In this document: positions 21,871 through 33,744 of the stretch, one piece after another
How positions within the stretch are numbered: position 1 is the stretch's first letter
Layout: each line of letters begins with the position of its first letter
DNA from: Prostheceraeus crozeri
Taxonomy: Eukaryota > Platyhelminthes > Polycladida > Euryleptidae
NCBI GenBank assembly: GCA_907163375.1
Contig: CAJQUW010005318.1
Span: 1-64,000 of the forward strand
Reading direction: 5' to 3'
DNA: 64,000 bases
Position numbers and translations under genes: made by a program
The notes under the pieces: generated by a model
Told to the model about the DNA's origin: nothing
Seen by the model: the letters and a program-made list of their open reading frames with translations, nothing else
The model's database searches: none

Positions 21871-24369
21871 ACACGAAGCCAACAAGAAGCATCTTTTGTA
21901 GCAATTCCCCCGAAGACGCGCTTGATTCGCTGTTGTTAGAGAATCAAAAAGTTCGATAAAATGCGCTTCCTCAACTACTTTGGATAGTTGACGCTGCTTC
22001 ATAGGATCTTATAACACGAACTCTCCTATCTGGTGTTCTGGGTGGACCGAAACGTTATTCAAAGCAATGGAATCAGTGAAATTGCACGAAATTTCCGTCA
22101 TCGCAGCAGAGTAGGAGGCGATATATACTGATGTTGAATGATACTTTAACGAATACAAGCCCAATCCGCCAAAGTGAATCCCAACTGAGTTTGTCATCTT
22201 GCATTTGTAGTTAATTCTATACCAGCAATATCTTCAAGTACTTGCAAGACATTGTCATCGTACTCTTGCAATTCAAATTGAGCCAAAATGGTTAAGTTAA
22301 AGCAGGAAAAGTTAACTTTGCGACACCGTGAGACTGAAACGTTGATTTTCCTCCCGGCAGTTTACATAATAATAATAATTTATTCAATATCTACGCAAAT
22401 GAGAACAGACAAATTAGAAATTAAAAATGAAAGCAAATCATCATGAGGAGGCGCGAACGTTAAGGCTGATTGAAATATCATAGAAGAGATATCTTTTCAA
22501 TCCCACACAAAATGAAAAATAATGGATGTTTAGAAGAAAACCGCGTTTAAGAGTTATGTATCCCGAGTTGAATATCAATCATAGCATTCATAGACATCTC
22601 TATTCCTACACAGAAAGTGTCGATCATAGAAATTAACAGTACCATAGAAAGTCCTAGAATGGAAATTGCATGAAAATTATGGCACACTCCGGGGGAACTT
22701 AGTTGGGGCCACAGAATTAGACAGGTCGTCTCTTCTTCTGTTTGACTAGAAAGGAAACATTGGAACATGTAACGTAAATGAAATGGCACAATCTGCTGAC
22801 TAAATACCATAGCAATCGAACAATGAGCAGCCAGTTCAACATTAAACACGTCAAATTGTGCAAGGTTTCAGTGACTGCTATCAACCGGATCACACAGCAA
22901 AGAGACGCAGTCGATGTTAAGTTCTACAGAGAAGTTTTTGAACGTTTTTCCATGCTCCTGCTAACTTTTTGTAAAATGATCGGAGGGCCCAACATTATCG
23001 AGAAAACTTTTGCGCAATGATCTGAATTCTTCGAATGTGAAGGAATCGTGGTGATCGGAGCATTTTGAAGGAATTCAGAGCAATCCGCACGACTATTTTT
23101 CCTATCTCTGCAAGGTATTAAAAATGTCTTTTTGCCCAATTATTAAGTTCCTGCATGTGCCATCTGTTTGCACTTCTAGCGAAGTGATACGATCAAACAA
23201 TCTAATTCTGTGGTTGGGGCAAAAAGCAAATTTTGCGAGCTGGCTTTCTTGTTTTCGGGTTGACATTTTTAATTATCAAGTCAATTTGTGATCTGGATTG
23301 TTGCTCCTAGTCTAAAGATCATGTAAACAAAAGCATTAGTGAATTTACAAAATGCTGCGCCGACAGGATGACAAAGAAGGAAATCCTGTAAAAAGTTCTG
23401 TACGTTCATCACTTTGAAATATCGCTCCTATAATCAATCAAGAGTATAATCAGACACATACGCAACTTGTAATGTCGATTTACAGAGCGTGCATTGCTCC
23501 AACTTGAAATGAGAGGCCAAGAAATCTCAGAGTATTCATTTCACTTAAAAGGGGTTCCCCTGCTCATTATATTTGAACAATTTTCAAAACCTTTGCATGC
23601 ATTCGAATATGAGATTCCAAAATATCATCACACTGCATCACATAAGTCATTTAGTGATTAATGGAAAAGTTCCAGCGACATTTCATTTATCTGAGAAATG
23701 ACTGTCGGTAAAGAAGCTTTCAATGTGTTTATTCCAGAAAGCGCTAAGTTTCTTGACCGCTAGAATGAGAAATTATCCAATAATTAGAATTTTTGACTTT
23801 GAATTCTTGAGATATTCTTACAACCAGTACCGCACAGCGACCACATTCGATTATGACTCTGAACCAATTTTTGATTCGCATTCCAGCATTGAAAAATTGG
23901 AAAATAGTTGTCAATGACTACAAACTTACTACTTCTGTGACTATACTTCTTACAAATAGACACAGTACATTTATCCATGGAATAGTAGTCTATTTCACAT
24001 GAAACAATGCCACCATCACGCGTGAAATTCTTTTCATGAAAATCCTGCAATTCGCTGTCAACAACTTCCACAACCAACTTGGCGAATAGTTTGACTATGA
24101 TATAATGTTTTAGATCTAAGCTGAAATATGTACGAACCATAGATTTTTCCATGTGCCATCATTGCACATAGGCAAGATATCAAACTTCCATTCTAGTGTA
24201 CTATCTACTTCTATGGTGTCGATGATAAAGGACTTCAATGATACACTGTATGTCGTAAATGAAGAATTCTCTTTCTATGTAACCTCATCAATCATAGATA
24301 AATGTTTGTAGTGCAAGCTTTAGATTTCAAGTATGCATTTTTAACTTTTACGTCCATTTTTGATTGCAG
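21871..24369. other. Gene-poor stretch upstream of the transporter
   Basis: AT-rich with no recognisable coding sequence. A splice acceptor (TTTTTGATTGCAG, ending 24369) precedes the transporter start, so part of this stretch is probably the intron and leader of that gene. Confidence 0.4.
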
Positions 24370-24377
24370 CTACAGAA

Positions 24378-26024
24378 ATGGTTGTCGCATTTAGTGATTT
24401 TGAGAGCGTGGTATTATACAGTCCTTACATATACTACATTATTGCACTGCTATTTGTTATTGAAGTAATCTTGGCCAGCATTGCATATCGAAACCGGATT
24501 CACAATAATTCCACTGAGGGAATAACAGATGAATATGAGAATTGTCGGCAAAAAATTCAAGCAATATTTGTTGTCATAACTTGTAGCCTGGTTGGCAACA
24601 TGACCTCTATGGATCTATATGGAAGGCCATTTATAAGTATCGGTTTCATTCTGGCAAGACTTCTAACATCTTTGTTAGCTACTCCATTCTTGCTATTATA
24701 CCGAAAGAATTCGATGAATTTGCTTGAGTACTTTGATCGGCGCTTTAAAAGTAATTTTTTTACTTATTATGTCGTTATAACTGGACTTACACTATATTTC
24801 ATACAATTGAACTTGAGTCTTACCGATATTTTCAAAGTGTTTCGAGCATACGGTATGGGCGAATTTACAATGCTTGCAGTGATGTTTGCATATACTTCAG
24901 TGATAATCCCATTAGGTGGAGTTAGAGGGTTTGTATGGATTGGAGTATACCGATATTGTGTCGTGTTTGTATTGAGACTCGTTCTTGTAATTCAACTTTC
25001 TTTGAGTCTAGCAAAAGGTGACCCACCGAAATTGAATGAATTGAGAATGCCCAGTTCGAGCGACACGATCAGAGAAATATTTACTGGTTTAATTGGTTCT
25101 ATGTTATACTTCCTATCTGTAAGCATGGCGTCTTGTTCGTGGTGTAAATACACGAATTCAGTATCTTCAAGCAGGTCTGCAAAGATAACAATTTATGCCA
25201 GTATTGCTCCATACAGTCTTCTAATCCTCATGAAAGATGTTATAGTAGGTCTATGTTATTTATATTACGCTCAAGGAAGCTGCGATCCAGTCGGTGCAGG
25301 CCGAGCAGCGAAATCCGTGTTGGTGTATAGTTTCCTGCAAGAAGTTGTGGTAAATTCAATGCATTATCAACTAATGTACACTGTTTCGGACATTTTGGTT
25401 GGAACGTTCGTGATAGCTGATTGCCTTATGTCCTATTATTTTCATATTTCTTTTGTGATAAAAAAATTTCGACAGCCACAAGATTGTCAATGGGATATAC
25501 CTCGCCTGCATGCAACAATAATCGGCTGTCTCTTATTCGGAGGCATATATATACTGTTAAATGTAGTAAACCAAGAGTCGATATTTTGGTGGATTCACGC
25601 TTATTTGGAATTGATAGGCTTATTGTTCATTATGTCAATGACAGCAGTAATGATTCTTGGGTCCCTCTTACCACAAATGAGTTCTATGTCCCTGTGGGTT
25701 CTACCTTTTCAACAGGTAATCACTATTTTTCTTCTTGTCTCCAAGGCAATGGACACTGCGATGACTTTTGGAAAATCTTATGGATCAACTTGTGTTTTTC
25801 AATATAAAAATTGTTCTATGCCGTGTGAATATAGATGTACTAAGGAATATCATTCAGTTTATCTAGTATATGTCTCAGGGGGAGTAATTGGTGCATGTGG
25901 ATTGACAGTCTTCGTTATAAACAGAATCTCAAACAAATCTTACCGCAATCTTGATGTAGATATGTATTTATCTGCAGCTGTAACATTCTGGAGGAAAAAA
26001 TATGGTACACGACGACGAAATTGA
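24378..26024 (+). CDS. SLC5-like sodium/solute symporter
   Basis: The 548 residues from ATG 24378 follow directly after a good splice acceptor (exon start 24370), so an upstream untranslated exon is likely. The protein has about 12-13 hydrophobic segments. Family features are the LYGRP turn after the second segment, NSMNLLEYFDRRF (the SSF 'YEYLE-x-RF' position), the GGVRGFVWIGVYR segment and the VNSMHYQLMYTVSDILVG segment. These fit the sodium:solute symporter fold; substrate cannot be told. A Cys-rich loop (CVFQYKNCSMPCEYRC) lies before the last segment. The coding part has no intron, unlike most animal SLC5 genes, so it may be a retrocopy or belong to a lineage-specific expansion. Confidence 0.65.
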   Translation: MVVAFSDFESVVLYSPYIYYIIALLFVIEVILASIAYRNRIHNNSTEGITDEYENCRQKIQAIFVVITCSLVGNMTSMDLYGRPFISIGFILARLLTSLLATPFLLLYRKNSMNLLEYFDRRFKSNFFTYYVVITGLTLYFIQLNLSLTDIFKVFRAYGMGEFTMLAVMFAYTSVIIPLGGVRGFVWIGVYRYCVVFVLRLVLVIQLSLSLAKGDPPKLNELRMPSSSDTIREIFTGLIGSMLYFLSVSMASCSWCKYTNSVSSSRSAKITIYASIAPYSLLILMKDVIVGLCYLYYAQGSCDPVGAGRAAKSVLVYSFLQEVVVNSMHYQLMYTVSDILVGTFVIADCLMSYYFHISFVIKKFRQPQDCQWDIPRLHATIIGCLLFGGIYILLNVVNQESIFWWIHAYLELIGLLFIMSMTAVMILGSLLPQMSSMSLWVLPFQQVITIFLLVSKAMDTAMTFGKSYGSTCVFQYKNCSMPCEYRCTKEYHSVYLVYVSGGVIGACGLTVFVINRISNKSYRNLDVDMYLSAAVTFWRKKYGTRRRN

Positions 26025-29000
26025 TCCAATTTATTTGACAATGTGTGTGCAAGCTTAACATAACTTCATTATAGCTTGTTCGAACGCTGATTGTGCAAGC
26101 GGTGATTTATTCCTAAATCTACAAAACTAGTCATACCGATGTAACTTATTTTCAGCATTTTTCTTTGTGTAAAACTTTTCTATGGAAGCATGTTATCTTC
26201 ACTGAGTAATAGTTAAAAGAATAGTGATGCAATTACCTTTGGGTTATTGATTTATCATGGAATAGGGAGCTTCCTTCCTGAGACTTTCAGAGCATAAGTA
26301 TTTGATTGTAGAGGGAAACAGGGTTGGAGAAGGCCGCCATACTGTGGGGCTGACCACTTGAAAAGACGATGTCCACCGCCAATTTTTGGGATTACATTAA
26401 GAATGTGGCCATGTTCAGGACTGCTGAGTCACCTGTGTCTTCTTGCGTTCCGACTCCAAATTCTCTCTTCACCACTAGAGCCTACTATTATTTCAGATAA
26501 TATGAGGAAAGTCCAATCGACTGAAGAGTTTTCCCTCTTCTTTATTGCCAGTCCTTTCAACCGTTATCAATGGTCATCCACAGGCGGGTGAAAATTACAA
26601 ACTGGTCAACGACCAGTTTGTCAACAAAATCCGTTTATGAACCATGTCACGAGCGTGTCCCGAACCAAGTAATTAGATCACGTACACAACACAATAAAAG
26701 CATTTTGTTTCTAAAAGAAATAAAGAAACAAGGACATAATACTGTGGCATGTGGGCGAGATTCACAAAATTTAGCTAAAAGATGTATTATCAAGGTAAGG
26801 TCCAATCGGCGAAATTGACAGCCTGAAACCAAGAACATACGAAAGGAGCGACTACACAAAACTCGTGTACCATCTGACGGAAGCTGTTGAACATCTTTTC
26901 TGCAGCTTTTCTAAATTTTTAAAACACTTTCATGTTCATTCAAATATTTTAGTTATCTGAATTCCTGCTTGACATTCGCAATTAGTGCTTGAATGTTTAC
27001 AAAAATCAAAAAGTCAGACGTCATTACTTCAATAAAATTATGGCACCAATAAGCGATAGTAAATAACTTAGAACCAGTGTTGCTCAGCCGCTGAAAGTCT
27101 CAAAAGCTGCTGCTAGCGTTGCTGCAAGCCTCCTGATAGCACATAAGAATTTTCTCAACACCGCTGCGCTTCCACTTAAATCGAGTTTTAATTATCTCAA
27201 TGGGATTTGCTCAAATCAATTTGGCATACAACGTCCTTGTACTTTTATATCATATTATATACACAATAGCCTCCAAAACAATTTCCTGTTTTATTTAGAA
27301 AGTAAGTAGTAGCTTGGTAATGCTTTTGCATATTAATCGGTTTAAACATCCAAATTGCGTACTCACAAGCTCTGCATGCGGGCAATGGCAATTTTTGCTT
27401 GTGCAGAAATATAACTTTTGTAAACTTGGAGATGACGCTTTTACTAATCCTCATTGCTAAAGTGCTGTTGCATTTTTCCGATTATTGCGGTGTGTAGAGA
27501 GTAAGAATCGGGTTGGGTGCCGAATTGCTTTGAGTAAATTCAAATGAGGAGAGTAAAGCTCGATTTCAATGGAAGCGGCGTTGAGCAAATTATTTTGTGC
27601 TATCGGGAGGGTAGCAGCAGTTTTTTCAGCATTTTGGCATGCTATGATTCTCGAACTGTCTCTTTCATATCAGAGGCCAGTTTCTCGTAACTTTTTACAG
27701 AGGTATATATACATGTGTATGCATGACGCATATGCATAGGCACATATAATATGACGATTCGTTGAAGTCATGAATTTTTGAAAAATAGTCGCTGAACTTC
27801 AACGAATCGTCACATTCCTCCTAAATTGAGAAGATAATCACATGAAGTACATTCGTCAATTTGGAGCAGCGTCCGCAATCCCGTTATGAAATATAGCATA
27901 AATTTTTGCGTGAGATCGGGTATTAGCGAAACAACGGGTAAATAACGGGATTGCGTTCTATAAATGGCAAAGAAAAATGACAGGAAAATAGCGCTTAAAT
28001 AGCAGAGAAATGACGGGATTGTCTCGGTATCGCGGTGAAATTCTGTCGTTATGTTCTGACGGTCATAGGCGCCGGAAACAATTTCTCATTGGTATGGCAA
28101 AATGCCACACATATTTTAGGTAATTGAGTAGACATATAGTCCTACCTACTTGCCATCTAGCATACTTTATTCATGTATTCTACATGCATACGTTGGTTGT
28201 TATTAGTCGACATGAATTTTGAATTCAAAAAAACATGTAATGCTCGGCACTAATGCAGTTCCCTCTCTATATATCTTAACTCATCTAACCCTTGCGTATC
28301 TTCGTATGATACCGGGTGGCTGACATAACTGCAATACTGGTTCCAGCGCCTGTGGTGACGGGTATTCTTTTCAGTGTGCAGGTGATTTCAAAGGATACCG
28401 GTATATCACATTGGGACCAACCTCGCCAACGATGCTACAGGGGCATTAATAGAAGTGTAAAGCATAACTTATTCGAAGACTTAAAAAAAAACAAATGAGA
28501 CAAAATTCAATTTTTGAGAAGCTGTCTCTTGACTATATTAGACCAAATGTCAAACCGGGTTGCACTACTGGAAATCACTTCCAATGACTACTGAATAAGA
28601 CAGACTCACTATTGGAATTCTCAAATATATTCTAAACCAAACATCTTTATGGACTGTGGTAAATGGTTAATTGAATCAAGTGAAATTTATTGATTGTTAT
28701 TGAAATCACAATTAAATTAGTCACATGCAGTGTTGTACTTAGCGCGTCAATTTGACGGCGTTAATGACGCCGTGAATTTCAGAAATTTACGCCAGCGGTG
28801 ACAACTTGCTTCTGAAAAAAGCGTCAGCTTCAATTTCAGAATAGCGCGGGCAATCTGTCATTGCTATGCTTGGTCACTTGTGTACAATAGTTCCAACAAT
28901 AGTGTACAATATTTCCGAGGTGAATCACAGTGACGCTGACAAGGCATTGCAGTCAACTCGAGAGATGACGTATTTAACTAATTTATTATTAAAGAAACTT

Positions 29001-29192
29001 CGCCATTGAGTTTTGGCGTGTTTAACATTGAGACTGATCACAGATCTGTGACAGTGACGGCGTTTAACATAATTCGCACGCTCGGTGTGTGACGCTATAG
29101 ACATCAAATACATTAGAAAATGTCAATTGGATATCAAGCCGCACCCCGTCAGACTTCAGATCACCCAGTATTCAGCCTTTGCATAGAGTAGG
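26025..29192. other. Gene-poor stretch
   Basis: No convincing coding sequence. It contains a hairpin at 27753-27813 (17-bp arms around GACGATTCGTTGAAGT) and, at 27886-27956, a pair of inverted ATAACGGGATTGCG words. These may be MITE remnants. Confidence 0.4.
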
Positions 29193-29585
29193 TACCTAAA
29201 ATGGGGTGAATTGGGACGGATTTTTCAATTATTTTACTTTTTCATATGTTAAACAATTTAATTTCGTCCATTCCATAGTACTTATATGTATTTCAGAGTT
29301 TCATCTCAGGATTATCGCATAATTTGTATAAATTAATGCATGATAACTATCTGAAATATCCCATCAAAAATTGTCCCGACTCACCCCTCTTGAGGGTGTA
29401 TTGGGACATGCCACATGAAAACTACAAGTAGCCCAAGCAATGTTTTCTTTAATTACAAATCGCTTTCATAGTTTGTTCTTTTCTATTACAAAAACCAAAG
29501 CACAAATAATTTTGTCTAAAATCTTTATTCTATTAGCTATAAACAGTTACCACAAATGTTTTTCTAAAAAATCTATAGAATCGTG

Positions 29586-30315
29586 AGTAGTAATCCCATT
29601 GCAAATTCAAGCCCAAAATGTGAAATGCTGACTCAGCCCCCACCCCCGACCCCACCCTCTGGAAGGAAGGTGAGGGAGTTCGTCAAGGATGTGCTGGGAG
29701 GAATGGGTCCGTGAGGAGGAAACTGTCCCCCCCCCTCGGCACCGATCTTCCAACTTTGGTTGTAGAGATGGTAGAAAGTCGTGCAATAGCTCATTTGAAA
29801 GCTGAGAATGAGAAAAAGGCAGTGGAAAGCTCAGTTTGGACTCATTTTCTTGGGTTTAGGGAGGAAAATGGCAGGAAACTGTCAGAGTTGGAAAAAGTCA
29901 GGTTTTGGAGGTTTTGGGATGAGAAAAGTCGTTTTTCGACATGAAGGAGTGCTTGGATGGGAAAATGGAGTGCAAATTCGGACGTTTTGGCCAATTTTGG
30001 GTCTAGGAACGTCTTCCCAACTCAATCGGAGAGAAAAAGTTCTGACTCCCACCCCCCCTCGGCACCGATCTTCCAACTTTGGTTGTAGAGATGGTAGAAA
30101 GTCGTGCAATAGCTCGTTTGAAAGCTAAGAGTGAGACAAATTCAGTGGAAAACATGGCTTGTTCGTATCTGCCTTCGTTTAGAGGTGAGACGTCATTTAA
30201 GATTTTGGGAGATTGGCGAAGAAACGACAGGGTTAGAATGTTTATGAAAATCGCTCTAGCGTGTGAAGCAAGCCTCGGACGGGAAAACAGAGACCAGATT
30301 TGGCATCAGCGTGTC
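29586..30315. repeat. Left terminal inverted repeat of element B
   Basis: Pairs with 45147-45876. Inside it, the block ACTTTGGTTGTAGAGATGGT, preceded by a poly-C tract and CTCGGCACCGATCTTCC, occurs twice about 322 bp apart (from about 29735 and 30057). The right-hand repeat mirrors this. Confidence 0.9.
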
Positions 30316-30368
30316 ATGTTGCACCTGAATGTCATTCATGCTATGTCTCCGAAGTGAAAGGAAGAAAG

Positions 30369-30791
30369 ATGACAGAAGCAGTAAAGTTTACGAATGAATT
30401 TTGTTCACTACATTTTCATCGACAAAGTCTTCGTGGTGTGATTAGGGACTACATCATCTCCTTTCATCATGAAAAGGCAGACTTAGAATTTGCTATCGCT
30501 AAAGGTTACTTCGTTTTCCAACAGCTCATGGACAGTTTGATGAATAAAGATGTGAAAGGACGATTAGTTGCAGAGATTGAATTTGAGAAAGTGACTGATG
30601 AACATGCAGGTGAACGTGTAGTGTTTCATTTTGCATCCTATTCTGCAGAGACGATACATGATCCCAAAGATTTCTATCAGCGACACATGGCAAAAATTGC
30701 ATCTCGACTAGATTCATTTCATGAGCATGGATCCAACTTGCTCTTATGTCGCATAAAACACATTCATATTCAACTCAATGTGTTAAACTAG
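30369..30791 (+). CDS. Stand-alone relative of the PolB N-terminal region, copy 1
   Basis: This 140-residue protein (MTEAVKFTN start) is homologous to the frames at 32982 and 41717. Shared blocks are a Cys/His-containing N-terminus, (D/K)VKGRLVA(E/Y)IE, a DP-x2-FYQRHM block and a C-terminal LLLCRIKHIHIQL. The same arrangement is seen in the region just upstream of the exonuclease domain of both PolB proteins (MKALIYLKIKYVKI ... LNIDKFNERDSG). This is the only one of the three copies without a stop. It lies immediately inside the left terminal repeat. The function is unknown; a replication accessory role is a guess. Confidence 0.6.
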   Translation: MTEAVKFTNEFCSLHFHRQSLRGVIRDYIISFHHEKADLEFAIAKGYFVFQQLMDSLMNKDVKGRLVAEIEFEKVTDEHAGERVVFHFASYSAETIHDPKDFYQRHMAKIASRLDSFHEHGSNLLLCRIKHIHIQLNVLN

Positions 30792-30893
30792 ATTTGACTA
30801 CAAGACTTGGGTAAAGCATTCATGAGTCAGACGTCCGCGTGCCTCCTTTTCCCTGCCGCAACGAAGTCAGGGGAGAAACGGAGGTCTCTGATT

Positions 30894-31056
30894 GGCTCAC
30901 ATAGTGTCAAATGTGGATTCGCAGGAGATTATAAAAGCAGACATCTCCCCATTTTCTCTTCATTTCATTCTCTTGACTTGGAAAGCGTGTGTGACTTGCT
31001 GAATCCATTCTGCCCTCTCAACTTTGTCTGATCAATCCTGTTTGCAAATTTACAAG
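30894..31056 (+). promoter_or_regulatory. CCAAT/TATA promoter and spliced leader for the rightward genes
   Basis: GATTGGCTCAC (a CCAAT box, about 30889-30899) is followed by TTATAAAAGC (about 30934-30943) and a leader that ends at a donor, ACAA/GTGAGTGT, with the intron starting at 31057. Acceptors that could be served are at 31099, 31412 and 32272, each just before a start codon, so one leader may feed several genes by alternative splicing. Confidence 0.55.
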
Positions 31057-31127
31057 TGAGTGTCATGACTGTCTCGCCTAAACCTTACCAGCATTTTAGA
31101 AGAGAGACGCAGGAGAGTGTGTGGCCG

Positions 31128-31295
31128 ATGATTGTACAAGCTTATTTTGTTGAACCATCACCGCCACCGCCACCACCGCCTAGACTCTTTACCTTTAAGT
31201 CTTTTAGGGAATTGAAACTCAATTCGGGTCCTAAGCCCAAGACATTTAATTTACTGGACGATGACGAAGACTTAGACTTTGGTGATCAGCTTTAA
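31128..31295 (+). CDS. Small proline-rich protein with acidic tail
   Basis: A short frame of 55 residues begins at the first ATG after a splice acceptor at 31099; it is open further upstream to 31056. It has seven consecutive prolines, a basic middle and an acidic C-terminus (LLDDDEDLDFGDQL). Acidic tails of this sort occur in single-strand DNA-binding proteins, but nothing else identifies it. It lies first in the rightward gene series. Confidence 0.4.
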   Translation: MIVQAYFVEPSPPPPPPPRLFTFKSFRELKLNSGPKPKTFNLLDDDEDLDFGDQL

Positions 31296-31418
31296 ATCCT
31301 GTGAACGCTCCAAAAGGTCCTCTTAAGGGCCACCTCATATGTCACTGCTAAGCTAACAATTTTCTTTTCTCTGATGATCATGAATGTACTTAGTGGTATT
31401 CTTTCGTTACAGACTGCC

Positions 31419-32099
31419 ATGGCCATGAATCCTACTCCAACTGCTGCATCACTGAATCCTGAACATCTCGAGCTGTGGAATCCGAAAATTGAAAAGGTAA
31501 TTTACGGCTATTCTACCTACAAACAACAAGTGCGCTACAACGGTGTTCGACTCTATCTTCAAACGCCGGCGGTATACTTACCAAAAGTGGATACGCAAGT
31601 AAATCGTTGCGGTTAAAACCTGAGTATCCCTATTAATTGGTTGCGAGCAGCAGACGTTTTTTTTTAGAAGACTTTGGCAAAAGGCTCTTATTCTACTATA
31701 GAACTATTACAGTTGTGGCCAGAAAAGAAAACTTCTTATTATAAACCATTGTATCGCGGCACTCGCTGCTATATTTTACAAAGCAAGTATTGTAAAGTCA
31801 CTTCAGGAGTGACAGTTGAACAATCAGTTGAAACAGAATTGTCATCGCTAGGTGCAGGCTTTTGTTCATTTCATATTGAGGTGCCTGCTGTTTATGTGGG
31901 ACCTCATCAATCTGACGGTAATTTGATTTCTCTCAATTTGCGCATTGCTCAAATTCATCATCAACCTGAGTTAGCAGGACTTGATCACATTGAGAAAGTC
32001 ATTGATTCTTGTGTCAAAGAGTGTCAAGAACCTGTCACTAAACCTAAACGTCGTCGCACATCAAAGAAAGATGGTGCTACCACCAAAGAGAAATCTTAA
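31419..32099 (+). CDS. 'QTP/YxGP' family protein, two exons
   Basis: An acceptor (TCTTTCGTTACAG, ending 31412) precedes ATG 31419. The first exon ends at 31598 (CAA/GTAAAT) and the second begins at 31668 after TTTTTTTTAG, in phase 0. This intron of 69 bp removes the stop that otherwise ends the first frame. The product is about 203 residues: an RYNGVRLYLQTP block, YKPLYRGTRCYILQ, then SFHIEVPAVYVGP and a basic Lys/Arg-rich tail. The 33706 gene is a paralogue (SFEIKIQTIYMGP). I recall related proteins in DNA-virus-like elements without an established function; single-strand binding is possible. Confidence 0.55.
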
Positions 32100-32250
32100 G
32101 TATTGTAATCAGTTAGTATGTAGTGAATGTGGAAAACGCGGTCTTGCGCGTTATGTTCAAATAAAACATTGTCATCATGTTGTATGTATCTTTTGTTATG
32201 TAAAGGACAGACATCCTTGTAAAGTCCCTGCTCAATGCATTATTTTGTAA
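32071..32250 (+). CDS. Small RING-like zinc-finger protein
   Basis: The 59 residues from ATG 32071 overlap the end of the previous gene in another frame. The pattern is C-x2-C-x11-12-HC-x-H-x2-C-x2-C-x7-C-x5-C (CSEC ... HCHHVVCIFC ... PCKVPAQC). The C3-x-H4-x2-C5-x2-C6 core is as in RING fingers, while the last pair is wider than usual. Such domains in viral genomes often act as ubiquitin ligases, but a structural zinc role is equally possible. Confidence 0.5.
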   Translation: MVLPPKRNLKYCNQLVCSECGKRGLARYVQIKHCHHVVCIFCYVKDRHPCKVPAQCIIL

Positions 32251-32305
32251 TGACGTCTTTTTGATATTGTAGGTTGTCATCTTCATAGACAGTGAGAGAA
32301 CGCCC

Positions 32306-32659
32306 ATGCAGGAATTGAGTGCTATTGCAATGAGAGAAAGTGATCAAACTGTTGTTAGTGTATATCATAGATTTGCCTACTGTCCTCCACACAAAGACGA
32401 ATGGTCACGACGTCATGTGCATGGACTTGATCCTTCTATTTTGATTCATATTGGATTTGTAAATGAAACGTATTTGATAAGTGATTTCAAACGGTGGCTG
32501 TCAGGTTTTCATATTGTTAAAATATTAGGAAATGATTCTGAACGAGAAGCAACAACACTTCAGTTGCACATTGATAATTTATATTTACCATGTTGGGTAG
32601 ATCGTGTAAGACAAGACTATCATATGCATTGTGACCAAAGAAGTTTAGAGATGAAATGA
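32306..32659 (+). CDS. Unknown 117-residue protein
   Basis: The ATG at 32306 follows a splice acceptor (GATATTGTAG, ending 32272). The protein has no recognised domain; it contains two short Cys/His patches (FAYCPPHKDEW and MHCDQ) and is otherwise mixed. Nothing coding was recognised between it and 32982. Confidence 0.4.
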   Translation: MQELSAIAMRESDQTVVSVYHRFAYCPPHKDEWSRRHVHGLDPSILIHIGFVNETYLISDFKRWLSGFHIVKILGNDSEREATTLQLHIDNLYLPCWVDRVRQDYHMHCDQRSLEMK

Positions 32660-32981
32660 TTTTTGACATGGCAATATGTTTCGGTGAGAGACATCACCTT
32701 TACAGACCACCATCCCATTGTAATACTAGAAATAAAGCTACCTACATTGCAAAACTCTCTTCACGCTGGCATTGTAGTCTCTATGACGTTTATGAACTGT
32801 ATCTATGTTATTGTCAACAGCATGGGTCTATGTAAAACATGTTTTTGCTCCTTGTGAATGAATGATGATCATTTTATGAAGTGTATTCTGTACTTGTAAA
32901 TTTTGTTTGGTGTTGAATGAACTTACAGTGGAACATGATTGTTATTTCTGCTTTATTCATAGTGGAAGTCATTGAAGCAAT

Positions 32982-33428
32982 GTGAAATCTATAGTTACAT
33001 CGTTTATGATGGCGCATCGTACCTTAAGTAACCACATGTGTCATTTGACTCTTGATAAACAAGGATTCGATGGATTTTTACAAGATTGGAAACTTACATT
33101 TAAAATGAAGATGAATGATATGAAAGTAGTGCTCACTGAAAGCCTTCCTCTCTTCAAAAGATTGATGGAGAGTTTGCAACCTCAAGATGTAAAGGGTAGA
33201 CTCGTTGCTTATATAGAGTTGAAAGATTTACAAAAACCACTTCGTTTTGGATCTTATTGCACAAAATGGATTACTCTTAGTGATCAATTTTATGGTCGTC
33301 ATATGTAGAAAATTATGGAGAGAATAGAAGAGACGTTGGAAGGAAATGCGTACGTTGTTAAACATATCATGATTCAACTGAGTGTGTTTACATCCACGAC
33401 TTTGTTTGATGCGCGACACATTGTGTAG
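32982..33428 (+). pseudogene. Relative of the PolB N-terminal region, copy 2, with one in-frame stop
   Basis: Residues follow the copy at 30369: QDVKGRLVAYIEL, then QFYGRHM. A TAG at 33306-33308 stands just after the RHM block. In the same frame beyond the stop the homology resumes (KIMERIEETL, HIMIQLSVF) and ends at TAG 33426. The interruption is one codon only. Confidence 0.6.
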
Positions 33429-33480
33429 ATGCAATAATGATTTCTTTTCACTGAGTATTTTGTAATGGTGTATAGAGCAA

Positions 33481-33744
33481 CATGAGTCATTGCGCTTTGT
33501 GCATTACTATCAGGCTCTTTGTTAGATAAATGAATGCGTCGTTGTTCGAGAAAAGGGGCGTGTCATAACATGAGTCATTCCGCTTTGTGCATTACTATCA
33601 GGCTCTTTGTTAGATAAATGAATGCGTCTTTGTTCGAGAAAAGGGGTGTGTCACAACATGAGTCATTGCGCTTTGTGCATTACTATCAGGCTCTTTGTTA
33701 GATAAATGAATGCGTCCTTGTTCGCTAGAAGGGATGTGTCATTT
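33481..33744. repeat. Three tandem 88-bp repeats
   Basis: Units start at 33481, 33569 and 33657 with CATGAGTCATT. The third is slightly diverged, and its ATGAATGCGTC is the apparent start of the next frame (33706). Position and copy number suggest an upstream regulatory array. Confidence 0.85.

Noticed and set aside
29711..30357. Open frames inside the terminal repeats of element B (also 45323-45773)
   Set aside because: The same frames appear in mirror image in the two terminal repeats and are interrupted by poly-C/G length changes.
33481..33744. Possible CRISPR array
   Set aside because: The units are contiguous 88-bp tandem repeats without variable spacers, in a eukaryotic context.
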